From an uncultured Prevotellaceae bacterium (GTDB lineage Bacteria > Bacteroidota > Bacteroidia > Bacteroidales > Bacteroidaceae): a stretch of 64,000 bases of DNA. Shown here piece after piece: positions 7,506 through 14,888 of this stretch. Position numbers and translations under genes: made by a program. The notes beneath the pieces are model-generated. The model ran no database searches, was not told where the DNA came from, and saw only the letters and a program-made list of their open reading frames with translations. How positions within the stretch are numbered: the stretch's first letter is position 1; every line of letters begins with the position of its first letter. The stretch covers positions 157,321-221,320 of the forward strand of contig CACZVN010000002.1 of assembly GCA_902784615.1 (NCBI GenBank), given 5' to 3'.

Positions 7506-9635
7506 ATGAAAAAATTAATGTTATTATTATGTATGATTGTTGCGACATCATATGTAAATTCACAGACAACAGACGTGTCGTTGTTTGGTTTTAAAGGAAA
7601 AGTCACTGGTGCTAGCATAAACGCAGGTGCATTCGGTTCTTTCTCTTTTGGTGAGGATGGATATGTCACTAATAAGATATTTTTGTGGGATGGTACCGAA
7701 GAACAATGTTATGATGTGGAAATTAATAAAAGAACGAAAAATGTTATTTCTGGTGAAAGCAAATATGGAAAGTTCAGCGCTACAATTGCCAACAATCATA
7801 TTACGAAAATAAAAATTTCAGGCAAAAAAAACAATTATCCGTCAACCTACACGTGTACGTATTCCTACGATAAAAAAGGTAATTTGATAAAAGTTAATGA
7901 AGTTTTCGTATACTATAAAGACGAAGGTATTGAATATGGTGGAGGGGTTTATGGCGTAGATAACTATCAAAGAGAATTGAATAATATTTCTCAAGAATAT
8001 CAAAGAAAGCTAATGTCTGGAATGACCCAGGAACAGGCACAGCAATGGTATAATAATGCTGTAGCGAGACTTCAAAGGGCTGCACAAGGAGTCGGTGTGA
8101 ACACTTATGCACGCACAAAGAAGACAAAAAAGACTGTTAAGGCAGACTATACATACAGCAACTACGTATTTGATGACTTTGGTAACTGGATTTCTAGAAC
8201 ATACCAAAAAGGTACAGACTATCAGACTCAAAACCAAACGATCAATTATGACCCGGATTTTTGGAGCCATTTTTATTGGGAACGTCTTGAGAAGGAGGGT
8301 GATTTGAGAAAAATAGAAGCTTTTTATCTTCATCCAATAACTACCAATACATACAAGGATTTAGCCTCAAAATATTGGAATGAACACATTATGGCAGAAG
8401 TGGCTCAGAAATATAATAACAATCTTGATACTTTATGTCGTATGGCAGAAAAAGCCATTATTTTTGATACAGTAAAGGAACAGGCTTTAGACATCGTTCG
8501 TGACCAGATATTCAATAATGATGTGATGACAGAACGTGACTATAAGCGCGTTTCACAAATGAAAGTTTTACGCCGTCAGAATGTCATTGTATTTAATGAT
8601 ATTTATCAGAATAAAATTGATACGCAAAGTGAAAAGTTGAGAACAGATTCTGTTAATTTCCTGATAAATAAGGCTCAACAAGAGTTTGAAAGTACTAGAT
8701 ATCAACAGGCTCTTGCTACAAGCAAAGGCATTATAATAATTGACCCACAGAACGAGACGGCTGCAAATTTGTGTCAAGAATCCAGTTATAGAATAATACT
8801 ATCTAAAGAAGCAGAAAACAGCATTCAAGAATCCGACTATGTTAGTTTCATTGACGAATATAATGCTTCAGATCATGTGCCAGAAATACAAAATAAAAGA
8901 GCACTCTATGCAAGTAGTCTATTTAATAGAGAAACATCCAATGAGGAACTAGAAAGGGTAAATGCATTGCCAACAGATGAGTTAACCCATAAAATAGTAA
9001 GTAAACGCTACAAAAAATGGATGTTTAAAAACAATCGCGGCAATTTCTTTCATATCGGTATAGGAGGAGAATTTGCTTATGGTTCAGTGAACACAGTAGC
9101 ATCTGGAGAAGTCACTACAAGATTTGGATATACAGCTAATCTGTTGAATTTAACAGTTGGTCTTAAATATAATTATTTGACTAGTAGTTCCCAAATGTTT
9201 AAGTCCCCCAAAGAATCGGGTAGTGCGTACTTTAATCGTCAGTATTTGAGTATTCCTATCATGCTTCGTTTTAACTTTAAACATGGTTATAATGGCTCAA
9301 GCTACTTTGCGGCGGGCACAGAATTAAATATTAGCACATTGTCGGCCAAATTACGAAATGTGGAAGATATCGATGATAAAAAATTTGCTAATGACAATAT
9401 TAGTTTTACACCTCGAATTGCATTGGGAGGTCGCTTCTTTGGACTTGAAATCGAGTTGTTTGGTACATACGATGTAGATAATCCATTTAATGTGGACTAT
9501 ATCAAAAAATACAAGTTAAAGAATGGTAATAACATTCAAACAGTATGTGACAAAAGCGCATATGATAAGCAGATTAACGGAGAAGACTTCTTTGACAAGG
9601 TTCGTGGTGGTATTGCATTGCGGATTTGGTTCTAG
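7506..9635 (+). CDS. Outer-membrane-type protein with C-terminal beta-barrel
   Basis: 709 residues. Signal peptide MKKLMLLLCMIVATSYVNSQ. The N-terminal 240 residues have beta-rich repeats of the kind YSYDKKGNLIKV and YVFDDFGNWISRTY (YD/RHS-like 'D-x-x-G-N-W/L' motifs). A helical middle part (about 290-500) looks like a TPR-type scaffold (FLINKAQQEFESTRYQQALA). From about 510 to the end, alternating strands form a likely porin-like barrel (GIGGEFAYGSV, YLSIPIMLRFNF) ending in GGIALRIWF, with the terminal Phe of outer-membrane barrels. The gene is AT-rich compared with the core genes. Function unknown; an envelope role fits the neighbours. Confidence 0.75.
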   Translation: MKKLMLLLCMIVATSYVNSQTTDVSLFGFKGKVTGASINAGAFGSFSFGEDGYVTNKIFLWDGTEEQCYDVEINKRTKNVISGESKYGKFSATIANNHITKIKISGKKNNYPSTYTCTYSYDKKGNLIKVNEVFVYYKDEGIEYGGGVYGVDNYQRELNNISQEYQRKLMSGMTQEQAQQWYNNAVARLQRAAQGVGVNTYARTKKTKKTVKADYTYSNYVFDDFGNWISRTYQKGTDYQTQNQTINYDPDFWSHFYWERLEKEGDLRKIEAFYLHPITTNTYKDLASKYWNEHIMAEVAQKYNNNLDTLCRMAEKAIIFDTVKEQALDIVRDQIFNNDVMTERDYKRVSQMKVLRRQNVIVFNDIYQNKIDTQSEKLRTDSVNFLINKAQQEFESTRYQQALATSKGIIIIDPQNETAANLCQESSYRIILSKEAENSIQESDYVSFIDEYNASDHVPEIQNKRALYASSLFNRETSNEELERVNALPTDELTHKIVSKRYKKWMFKNNRGNFFHIGIGGEFAYGSVNTVASGEVTTRFGYTANLLNLTVGLKYNYLTSSSQMFKSPKESGSAYFNRQYLSIPIMLRFNFKHGYNGSSYFAAGTELNISTLSAKLRNVEDIDDKKFANDNISFTPRIALGGRFFGLEIELFGTYDVDNPFNVDYIKKYKLKNGNNIQTVCDKSAYDKQINGEDFFDKVRGGIALRIWF

Positions 9636-9666
9636 TACCTTCCCAATTATAAGTTAAAATGTATAA

Positions 9667-9909
9667 TTGAATAAGTGGTTACTCCTGATGACGTTGGGCT
9701 GTTTACTAAGTTTGTCATTAAAAGACAGCCGATTGAATATTAACGTGAAAGCGTGGAGTGGTGTAGCATTTGTGGTCTTAACGATTGTAAATCTCTGTTA
9801 TGTAGGTTTTGGTGTGTCTATGCCATATTATGTTATCGTCATTGCTTTGCTTTTGGTTATCCATCTATGGGTAGTATATAAGTTGGTATTAGAACAAAAG
9901 AAAATATAG
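9667..9909 (+). CDS. Truncated duplicate of the small membrane protein, copy 2
   Basis: 80 residues from a TTG at 9667, or 74 from the ATG at 9688. From LMTLGCLLSLSLKDSRLNIN onward it matches residues 46-119 of the 7081-7440 protein with mostly conservative changes. The first membrane helix is missing and a TAA closes the frame just upstream. Substitutions cluster at third positions and in the third helix (VVLTIVNL versus VVMAVVNL), so the copy has stayed under coding constraint or is recent. It may be a functional three-helix form or a decaying pseudogene. Confidence 0.6.
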   Translation: MNKWLLLMTLGCLLSLSLKDSRLNINVKAWSGVAFVVLTIVNLCYVGFGVSMPYYVIVIALLLVIHLWVVYKLVLEQKKI

Positions 9910-9956
9910 AAAAAGCCGAGGCGCTTTAAAGGCAGTAGGCATCAATAATTAAAAAA
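9908..9956 (+). repeat. 48-nt intergenic element, copy 2
   Basis: Second copy of the element at 7441-7489, with one difference. It directly precedes the DUF6591-type gene at 9966 and overlaps the stop of the truncated membrane gene. Confidence 0.7.
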
Positions 9957-9965
9957 CTAACAATT

Positions 9966-10310
9966 ATGAAAAAGATTTTTGTAACAATTCTATTTGCGCT
10001 AACCGTCAGCATTTCATATGCTGCCAGTAACACAACAATGGTGAGTGCATGCGTAAGTGTAAATGCTGTAACCAATAGCATTGACGAGATGATTAGTTCT
10101 TATGATAAGTACGTTGACAAGTATATTGCAACGATGAAAAAAGCAAAGGCAGGAGACGCAACGGCGATGTCTGAATATGCAGGTCTGTTGAAACAGGCTC
10201 AGGACCTTCAGAATAAAATAGAAAAAGCTAAAGGTCAGATGACCGAAGCTCAACTCGCCAAGTACCAAAAGGTTGTCAACAAACTGGCAAAAGCGATGCA
10301 AAATATGTAA
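9966..10310 (+). CDS. Secreted DUF6591-like helical protein
   Basis: 114 residues. Signal peptide ending near SISYA (19). The remaining part is one helical domain: SIDEMISSYDKYVDKYIATM, then KAKAGDATAMSEYAGLLKQA and a final KYQKVVNKLAKAMQ. The same pattern closes the lipoprotein at 10719-11558 (SYEEYVDKYISLAKKAANGD), so the two share a domain that I assign to DUF6591, a Bacteroidetes family of unknown function. An imperfect hairpin at 10325-10367 follows and may end the transcript. Confidence 0.75.
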   Translation: MKKIFVTILFALTVSISYAASNTTMVSACVSVNAVTNSIDEMISSYDKYVDKYIATMKKAKAGDATAMSEYAGLLKQAQDLQNKIEKAKGQMTEAQLAKYQKVVNKLAKAMQNM

Positions 10311-10390
10311 GACATAGAACATTAAGGAATGGATGCTATATTAGCATGGCATCTGTTCCCTTGTTTCTATCTATTTAAAAAACATGTAAT

Positions 10391-10645
10391 ATGGAAAATA
10401 AAGATAATAAAGAGAACTGGCTTATCCGGTTTATCGTGACGCTTGTATGGCTGATCATTTCTATTGGTATTGATGTTTATGCTGTTATGTCTAAAGGATA
10501 CATAATTGGAGCTGTAGCAGAATTTGTATTCTTTATAGTAACATTCTGTGTTCCATATCTTCGTAAAAAGGGCACCTATACTCGTTGGTTTGGATGGCTG
10601 GCCTTGCTACAGGCAGCTTGGCTGCTTTACTTGCAATTCTCGTAG
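10391..10645 (+). CDS. Small three-helix membrane protein
   Basis: 84 residues. A charged N-terminus (MENKDNKENW) precedes hydrophobic segments at about 12-31, 36-56 and 65-83. No family recognised. It lies between two DUF6591-type genes and is probably part of the same accessory envelope cluster. Confidence 0.65.
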   Translation: MENKDNKENWLIRFIVTLVWLIISIGIDVYAVMSKGYIIGAVAEFVFFIVTFCVPYLRKKGTYTRWFGWLALLQAAWLLYLQFS

Positions 10646-10718
10646 TATTTAGGGCAACGTGAAAAGTATGGGATAATTATATTAAACAAATATTGTAATA
10701 ACTTAACTATTAACAATT

Positions 10719-11558
10719 ATGAATAAAGTATTATTTAGTGTGCTGATGATTTCAGCAATGTTAGTACTTGCTTCTTGCGGGAGCAAGAAAAATTCAGAGG
10801 AAAAGGAAGCCATTGTTCTAACGCCTGAAACAACACATATAAAAGGTGATCTCAGTGACTACTTCGAAGTTGTGGACAAAGAGTACACCGTAACTGACGA
10901 TTGGGGTGATATGGTTTCCATTGAGGTGAAGCGTACAGACATTGCATATGCTTTTGAATTAGAAGGTGTTGCACCTTATGGTACTTATGGACGAAGTGTT
11001 ACTGGCAACGCAGGATTTGGCATTGAAATATTGGATGAAAATGGTAATGTTATCGATAAGACATCTGCAACCGCCAGTGGACTTAGTGGAATGTATTCTA
11101 GCGATGATATGAAAGAAGCCCTCAAGCTTAAATCAGGTGAAACAGGAACTGTTCGATGGAGTTTCCATTTTGACGATGAAAAAAAGCCTGCGAAGTTCCG
11201 TTTAACCTCTGCATACGAAGAAGTTAATAGCTCCGAAAGTAATTCTGGTTATAGCGACTCTGATTCTTCATCTTTTGATGATGATGCCGAAACAGAAAGC
11301 AGTTCATCTTCAGGATCTGAGGATTGGGATTCCATACTCGATTCATATGAGGAATATGTAGATAAATATATCTCGCTTGCCAAGAAAGCAGCGAATGGAG
11401 ATGCAAGCGCAATGTCCGAATATGCTGAGCTTGCTGAAGAGGCTCAAGAATTGAGTTCAAAATTGTCAAATGCCAAAGGTGAACTTTCTTCTTCTCAGTT
11501 GTCGCGCTATACTAAAATTACACAAAAGATGGCCAGTGCTGCACAGCAAATGCGATAA
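10719..11558 (+). CDS. Lipoprotein with C-terminal DUF6591 domain
   Basis: 279 residues. The lipobox LASC gives a lipid-anchored Cys at about 20. Residues 40-165 form a beta-rich domain (YFEVVDKEYTVTDDWGDMVS, then IEVKRTDIAYAFE). A serine/aspartate-rich linker covers about 170-200. The C-terminal 75 residues (DWDSILDSYEEYVDKYISLA, then SRYTKITQKMASAA) match the DUF6591-like domain of the 9966-10310 protein. This resembles a beta domain tethered to a helical module on the outer or inner membrane surface. Function unknown. A good terminator follows at 11573-11618. Confidence 0.8.
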   Translation: MNKVLFSVLMISAMLVLASCGSKKNSEEKEAIVLTPETTHIKGDLSDYFEVVDKEYTVTDDWGDMVSIEVKRTDIAYAFELEGVAPYGTYGRSVTGNAGFGIEILDENGNVIDKTSATASGLSGMYSSDDMKEALKLKSGETGTVRWSFHFDDEKKPAKFRLTSAYEEVNSSESNSGYSDSDSSSFDDDAETESSSSSGSEDWDSILDSYEEYVDKYISLAKKAANGDASAMSEYAELAEEAQELSSKLSNAKGELSSSQLSRYTKITQKMASAAQQMR

Positions 11559-11572
11559 CATTTAATAAAGTA

Positions 11573-11618
11573 AAGGGCCAAGGTATATTATTTATACGCT
11601 TGGCTCTTTTTACTTTTA
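11573..11618 (+). terminator. Rho-independent terminator of the accessory cluster
   Basis: AGGGCCAAGG pairs with the CTTGGCTCT near 11599-11607, around an AT-rich loop, followed by TTTTTACTTTT. Confidence 0.75.
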
Positions 11619-11657
11619 TCCAAAGAATAATTGCCTTGTTCTGAAATAGAAATTGCT

Positions 11658-12116
11658 ATGATTAATAATGAATTTAGACTGTTGTTGCTTTTCTGTCTGC
11701 TGCTGGATTGTGGAATTATTTTTGCTCAATCATCAAGGACCAATAACTCAGAACAGTGGGTGAAAGTGCATGATGATGACGAAGCGGTAACAATATACTA
11801 TAACTCAAACATCACGACAGATAAAAGAGGGAGGCATATAGTTTGGGTGAAGGCCGTCTATCATTCACGTAGATGGCAAAACTATTTTGCAGAACAAATA
11901 GGTAGTGGAGTTCCTGTTGTCACTACAAAGACAAAGGCTACGTATGATGACTTATATAACTTTGTGATGGTTCGCCAAGTGCAGTGTTTTAATAAGGCTG
12001 GGAAGAAACTATATGACTCTGGAGATGACCCAGAGGGCGATTGGGGGCCTGTAAATGCGAGCGATCCTGTCGGCATAGTAGGAGAGTATTTGGGAGATCA
12101 AATGAAACAATATTGA
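11658..12116 (+). CDS. Secreted protein resembling surface-adhesin E
   Basis: 152 residues from ATG 11658; an upstream TTG frame adds nine unlikely residues. The signal peptide is LLLLFCLLLDCGIIFAQ. The mature part has the pattern WVKVHDDDEAVTIYYNSN, then IVWVKAVYHS, as in adhesin-E-like proteins: a short beta domain that begins by restating a residue's tested value and a 'YYDS' strand. The match is by pattern only. Nearby genes are also secreted. Confidence 0.65.
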   Translation: MINNEFRLLLLFCLLLDCGIIFAQSSRTNNSEQWVKVHDDDEAVTIYYNSNITTDKRGRHIVWVKAVYHSRRWQNYFAEQIGSGVPVVTTKTKATYDDLYNFVMVRQVQCFNKAGKKLYDSGDDPEGDWGPVNASDPVGIVGEYLGDQMKQY

Positions 12117-12155
12117 GCTTTGTTCTCTTCAAATCAGTGTGCATAGTATTTTTGT

Positions 12156-12935
12156 TTGTTGAAAAGATTTATTTTCATAATATGGCTTGGGGCCAGTCTG
12201 TCGATGAGTGCTCAGACAGACTGGTCTCGCCTGCTTATTGGGGCGATTAAGGCTGGCAAGGCTTATATGATTACTGATGAGCAACTTGCTGAAATGGTAA
12301 AAAGCCAGGTTGAGGAAATGGATCGTCAGAACGAGGTTTGTGCGGATAAAAGCAAATATACTCAGCGATTGAAACGCCTGACAGGAAGCATGAAAGATGC
12401 AAATGGTATCAAATTGAATTTCAAGGTCTATCAAACAACAGATTACAATGCATTTGCGTGTCCTGACGGTAGCGTAAGGGTGTTCTCCGCTTTGATGGAT
12501 ATCCTTGATGATAACGAACTGCTTGGCGTCATTGGGCACGAAATCGGACATGTGGCACTTCGTCATTCAAAAAAGGCTTGGCAAGATGCCCTGCTTAGGA
12601 GTGCTGCCTCAGACATGATTGCATCTAAAAGCAGTACATGGGCAGGGTTGTCTGATTCTTACTTGGGAGACATAACCAGTGCAGCGCTATCTGCCAAACA
12701 TTCTCGATGGCATGAAACAGAGGCAGATGATTATGGATATGAGTTTCTGAAAAAGAGTGGCAAGAATCCTTGGGCGATGGGATTGGCTTTTAAAAAGCTG
12801 AAGGCAATATCTCAGCAGAAAGACCGTTCTAAATATGAGGAATTGCTTCAGGCTTTTTCTTCACATCCGGATTTTGATGAACGGATCAATCGGATGAGGT
12901 CAAAGGCAGAAAAAGATGGTTATATATGTAATTGA
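12156..12935 (+). CDS. Exported M48-family zinc metalloprotease
   Basis: 259 residues. The active site is HEIGHVALRH (HExxH, near 128-137) with the third zinc ligand Glu in HETEADDYG (about 190). N-terminal signal MLKRFIFIIWLGASLSMSAQ. It fits the small periplasmic M48 group (YcaL/LoiP, BepA-like without TPRs), which degrade misassembled outer-membrane proteins; that role here is family-based. The start must be TTG (12156 or 12159): a TAG closes the frame four codons upstream and no ATG precedes the signal peptide. The next gene begins 6 bases after the stop. Confidence 0.88.
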   Translation: MLKRFIFIIWLGASLSMSAQTDWSRLLIGAIKAGKAYMITDEQLAEMVKSQVEEMDRQNEVCADKSKYTQRLKRLTGSMKDANGIKLNFKVYQTTDYNAFACPDGSVRVFSALMDILDDNELLGVIGHEIGHVALRHSKKAWQDALLRSAASDMIASKSSTWAGLSDSYLGDITSAALSAKHSRWHETEADDYGYEFLKKSGKNPWAMGLAFKKLKAISQQKDRSKYEELLQAFSSHPDFDERINRMRSKAEKDGYICN

Positions 12936-12941
12936 TTAATA

Positions 12942-13313
12942 ATGAAAAGAATTTGGACTTTATTGGTGTTCGTGTTCATGGTGGTGGCCATGCAGGCGCA
13001 GAAACAAATTTCGTATATTGAGGAAACGAAGAACTGGTACTATGTCTATGATGAGGCAGGCAAGAAGATTGGTGGGCTTTCGCGTAGTAGCGTGGGAGAT
13101 CTGAAAGGCTGGGGCAATGACTTCTTTGTGGCTAAGTATTATTCGTTTTATCGCATCTATGATGCTAAGGGCAAAGTGCTGAAAGCCATGAATGTATCTG
13201 ATGTCGGCGAGATAGTCGGCGTATCAGGCAATACCACCACAAGCCGTCGTGGTAGTTGGATTCTTACTTGGGATAAAGACGGAAAGAAAATAAGTTCAAG
13301 ATCAGTAAATTAA
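12942..13313 (+). CDS. Small secreted protein of unknown function
   Basis: 123 residues. Signal peptide MKRIWTLLVFVFMVVAMQAQ. The mature part is beta-rich with repeated short strands of the type YVYDEAGKKIGG, RIYDAKGKVLKA and LTWDKDGKKISS, each with a 'D-x-x-G-K-x-I' turn, suggesting a small repeat sheet. The gene follows the M48 protease at 6 bases, so they are likely co-transcribed. Confidence 0.7.
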   Translation: MKRIWTLLVFVFMVVAMQAQKQISYIEETKNWYYVYDEAGKKIGGLSRSSVGDLKGWGNDFFVAKYYSFYRIYDAKGKVLKAMNVSDVGEIVGVSGNTTTSRRGSWILTWDKDGKKISSRSVN

Positions 13314-13382
13314 TACTAAATAATTGATTTTTCCTAGCAATATAACTATATTAGTATCATTTTCAACGCATAAGGAACGTAT

Positions 13383-14504
13383 ATGGACATAACAAAGAAT
13401 ACCGATTTGCAGCAGATGCCGATGCTTTATCTGTCATCGGGATCAAAGGAGTTGTTTCATAGTAATTTCCTCTATTGGCTGGGATTTTGCCATCGTCAAT
13501 TGTTCGAGAAGGTGATGACAAAACTATGTCATATCAATGCAGCTTGGCCTGCAGACTGGATGGTCAGACGGGAGCATCGCCATTTGGATCTTTGTGTGAC
13601 GGATCAGAAGGACAAGTGTGCTTTTATTGTCGTTGAAAATAAAGTGAAAAGTCTGCCTGACAGAATTCAGTTGAGGCGGTACGAAGGAATCTATAAAAAT
13701 ACAGGATGTAGTTATGTTCTACTTTCATTGATAAAAGATTTCGCTGGACAACGGGAGATACAAGAATCTGCTGTGTGGCAGATTCATCATTTCGATGAAC
13801 TATCGCAGATATTGTCGTCGTATGCTTCTTCTGAAAAAATGTCAGAATCGCATCGTGTATATATCAATGACTATTGTCATTTTATCAAAACTCTTAGCCA
13901 ACAAGCTGAGTCGTGGAAAATAGAATTGAACCAACCACATCTACTAAATTATCCAGAATTGCAGGAGTTGAAACTAAACGATGTCTATCAGAAACTGCGC
14001 TATTCGCAAATGGCAACTCAACTTGCTAAGTTACTGGAGGCAGAGAAAGTTGCTGAAGTGATCTTGGGTATGAGCAATTTTGAGGTGATCATCGGTAAGA
14101 AGAAGGATGGGGAGATACAACAATTGTATTTCGACAATGACGAGCTAACCCCCTTTCTGCATATATTCATTAGTTCAAACTTGCTACATGGTGTAGGATT
14201 GGTGGAAGCGAAGATTAAAGTGTCTGATGACTGCTGTTTTGTTATTCAGTTACAAGGTAATCGCTATTGTCATGGAATAGAGAGATATGGTATTCGTTCT
14301 GCAAAGTTAACAAAGAAAAAGAAACAATTTATCGATTTCAAAAATAGTGGATTAAAAGGAGGTGAGATAAAGACTGATGCCAAACTATGTCATTATAAAG
14401 AAAGCTTCATTTATAAATGGCAGAAGGTTGAAGCGACCATATCAATAGGTGAACTCATTGATGCCATGAAGAAGGATTTGTTATCAATAATCAGTGAACG
14501 ATAG
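13383..14504 (+). CDS. PD-(D/E)XK nuclease superfamily protein
   Basis: 373 residues. The N-terminal part has the PDDEXK_4 pattern: KELFHSNFLYWL (23-34), HRHLDLCV with candidate Asp 69, then FIVVENKVKSLPDRIQLRRY with Glu85-x-Lys87 and a Gln/Arg-rich helix. This is a complete nuclease-like core, so DNA cleavage is possible but unproven. The C-terminal 200 residues are unassigned. Many relatives are orphan genes considered phage- or plasmid-defence related. The next gene, a mini sigma-region-2 protein, starts 3 bases after its stop. Confidence 0.8.
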   Translation: MDITKNTDLQQMPMLYLSSGSKELFHSNFLYWLGFCHRQLFEKVMTKLCHINAAWPADWMVRREHRHLDLCVTDQKDKCAFIVVENKVKSLPDRIQLRRYEGIYKNTGCSYVLLSLIKDFAGQREIQESAVWQIHHFDELSQILSSYASSEKMSESHRVYINDYCHFIKTLSQQAESWKIELNQPHLLNYPELQELKLNDVYQKLRYSQMATQLAKLLEAEKVAEVILGMSNFEVIIGKKKDGEIQQLYFDNDELTPFLHIFISSNLLHGVGLVEAKIKVSDDCCFVIQLQGNRYCHGIERYGIRSAKLTKKKKQFIDFKNSGLKGGEIKTDAKLCHYKESFIYKWQKVEATISIGELIDAMKKDLLSIISER

Positions 14505-14507
14505 AAA

Positions 14508-14753
14508 ATGAGTAACAATGCTAATCATCTGAGAAAGTATCTGGAGGCGAAGAGTGATGAAGAGTTGGTAGGCATCGTTGCTGAGGAATATGCTGACAAG
14601 GGGCTCTCGAAGGAAGAGCTGTTGGAGGCAGGACATGATGGTATCGCAAAAGCTCGTAAACTTTACGACGAGAAAAAGGACTTCAGCTTCAACGCCTATG
14701 CCGTCTGGTGGGTTCGTCAGGCTATACTACAAGCCATCTGCGATAAAGACTGA
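14508..14753 (+). CDS. Mini sigma-70 region 2 protein
   Basis: 81 residues. Residues 20-80 align with regions 2.1-2.4 of sigma-70: EEYADKGLSKEELLEAGHDG corresponds to the 'KKYxxRGLxFxDLIQEGNIG' of RpoD, and FSFNAYAVWWVRQAILQAI to 'FSTYATWWIRQAI'. The aromatic pair used in promoter melting is kept. Regions 1.2, 3 and 4 are absent, so it is no complete sigma factor. It could bind core polymerase as a decoy or anti-sigma-like factor, or be a remnant. It lies 3 bases after the nuclease-like gene and probably shares its transcript. Confidence 0.75.
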   Translation: MSNNANHLRKYLEAKSDEELVGIVAEEYADKGLSKEELLEAGHDGIAKARKLYDEKKDFSFNAYAVWWVRQAILQAICDKD

Positions 14754-14851
14754 ACAAAAACAAGAACCAGTTGTAGATAGCATTATTGCCGGAGGCTGGC
14801 AGGCATCCTTCTCATCCTGAAGTAGAAAGGTCTTGGGATGCCGTTTTTGAG

Positions 14852-14885
14852 AAAAAAGCCGGATGCATCGCATCCGGCTTTACAA
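14852..14885. terminator. Bidirectional terminator
   Basis: A perfect 10-bp stem AGCCGGATGC/GCATCCGGCT (14857-14866 and 14870-14879) with a 3-base loop is flanked by A-rich and T-rich sides. In the minus direction a run of six T follows, so it mainly ends the 14889-17045 gene. It may also stop plus-strand transcripts from the cluster. Confidence 0.85.
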
Positions 14886-14888
14886 TTG

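Noticed and set aside
14578-14820. Frameshift joining the mini sigma protein to a longer C-terminus
   Set aside because: The other frame gives no sigma region 3 or 4 pattern after the stop, so an 81-residue protein is the simpler reading.
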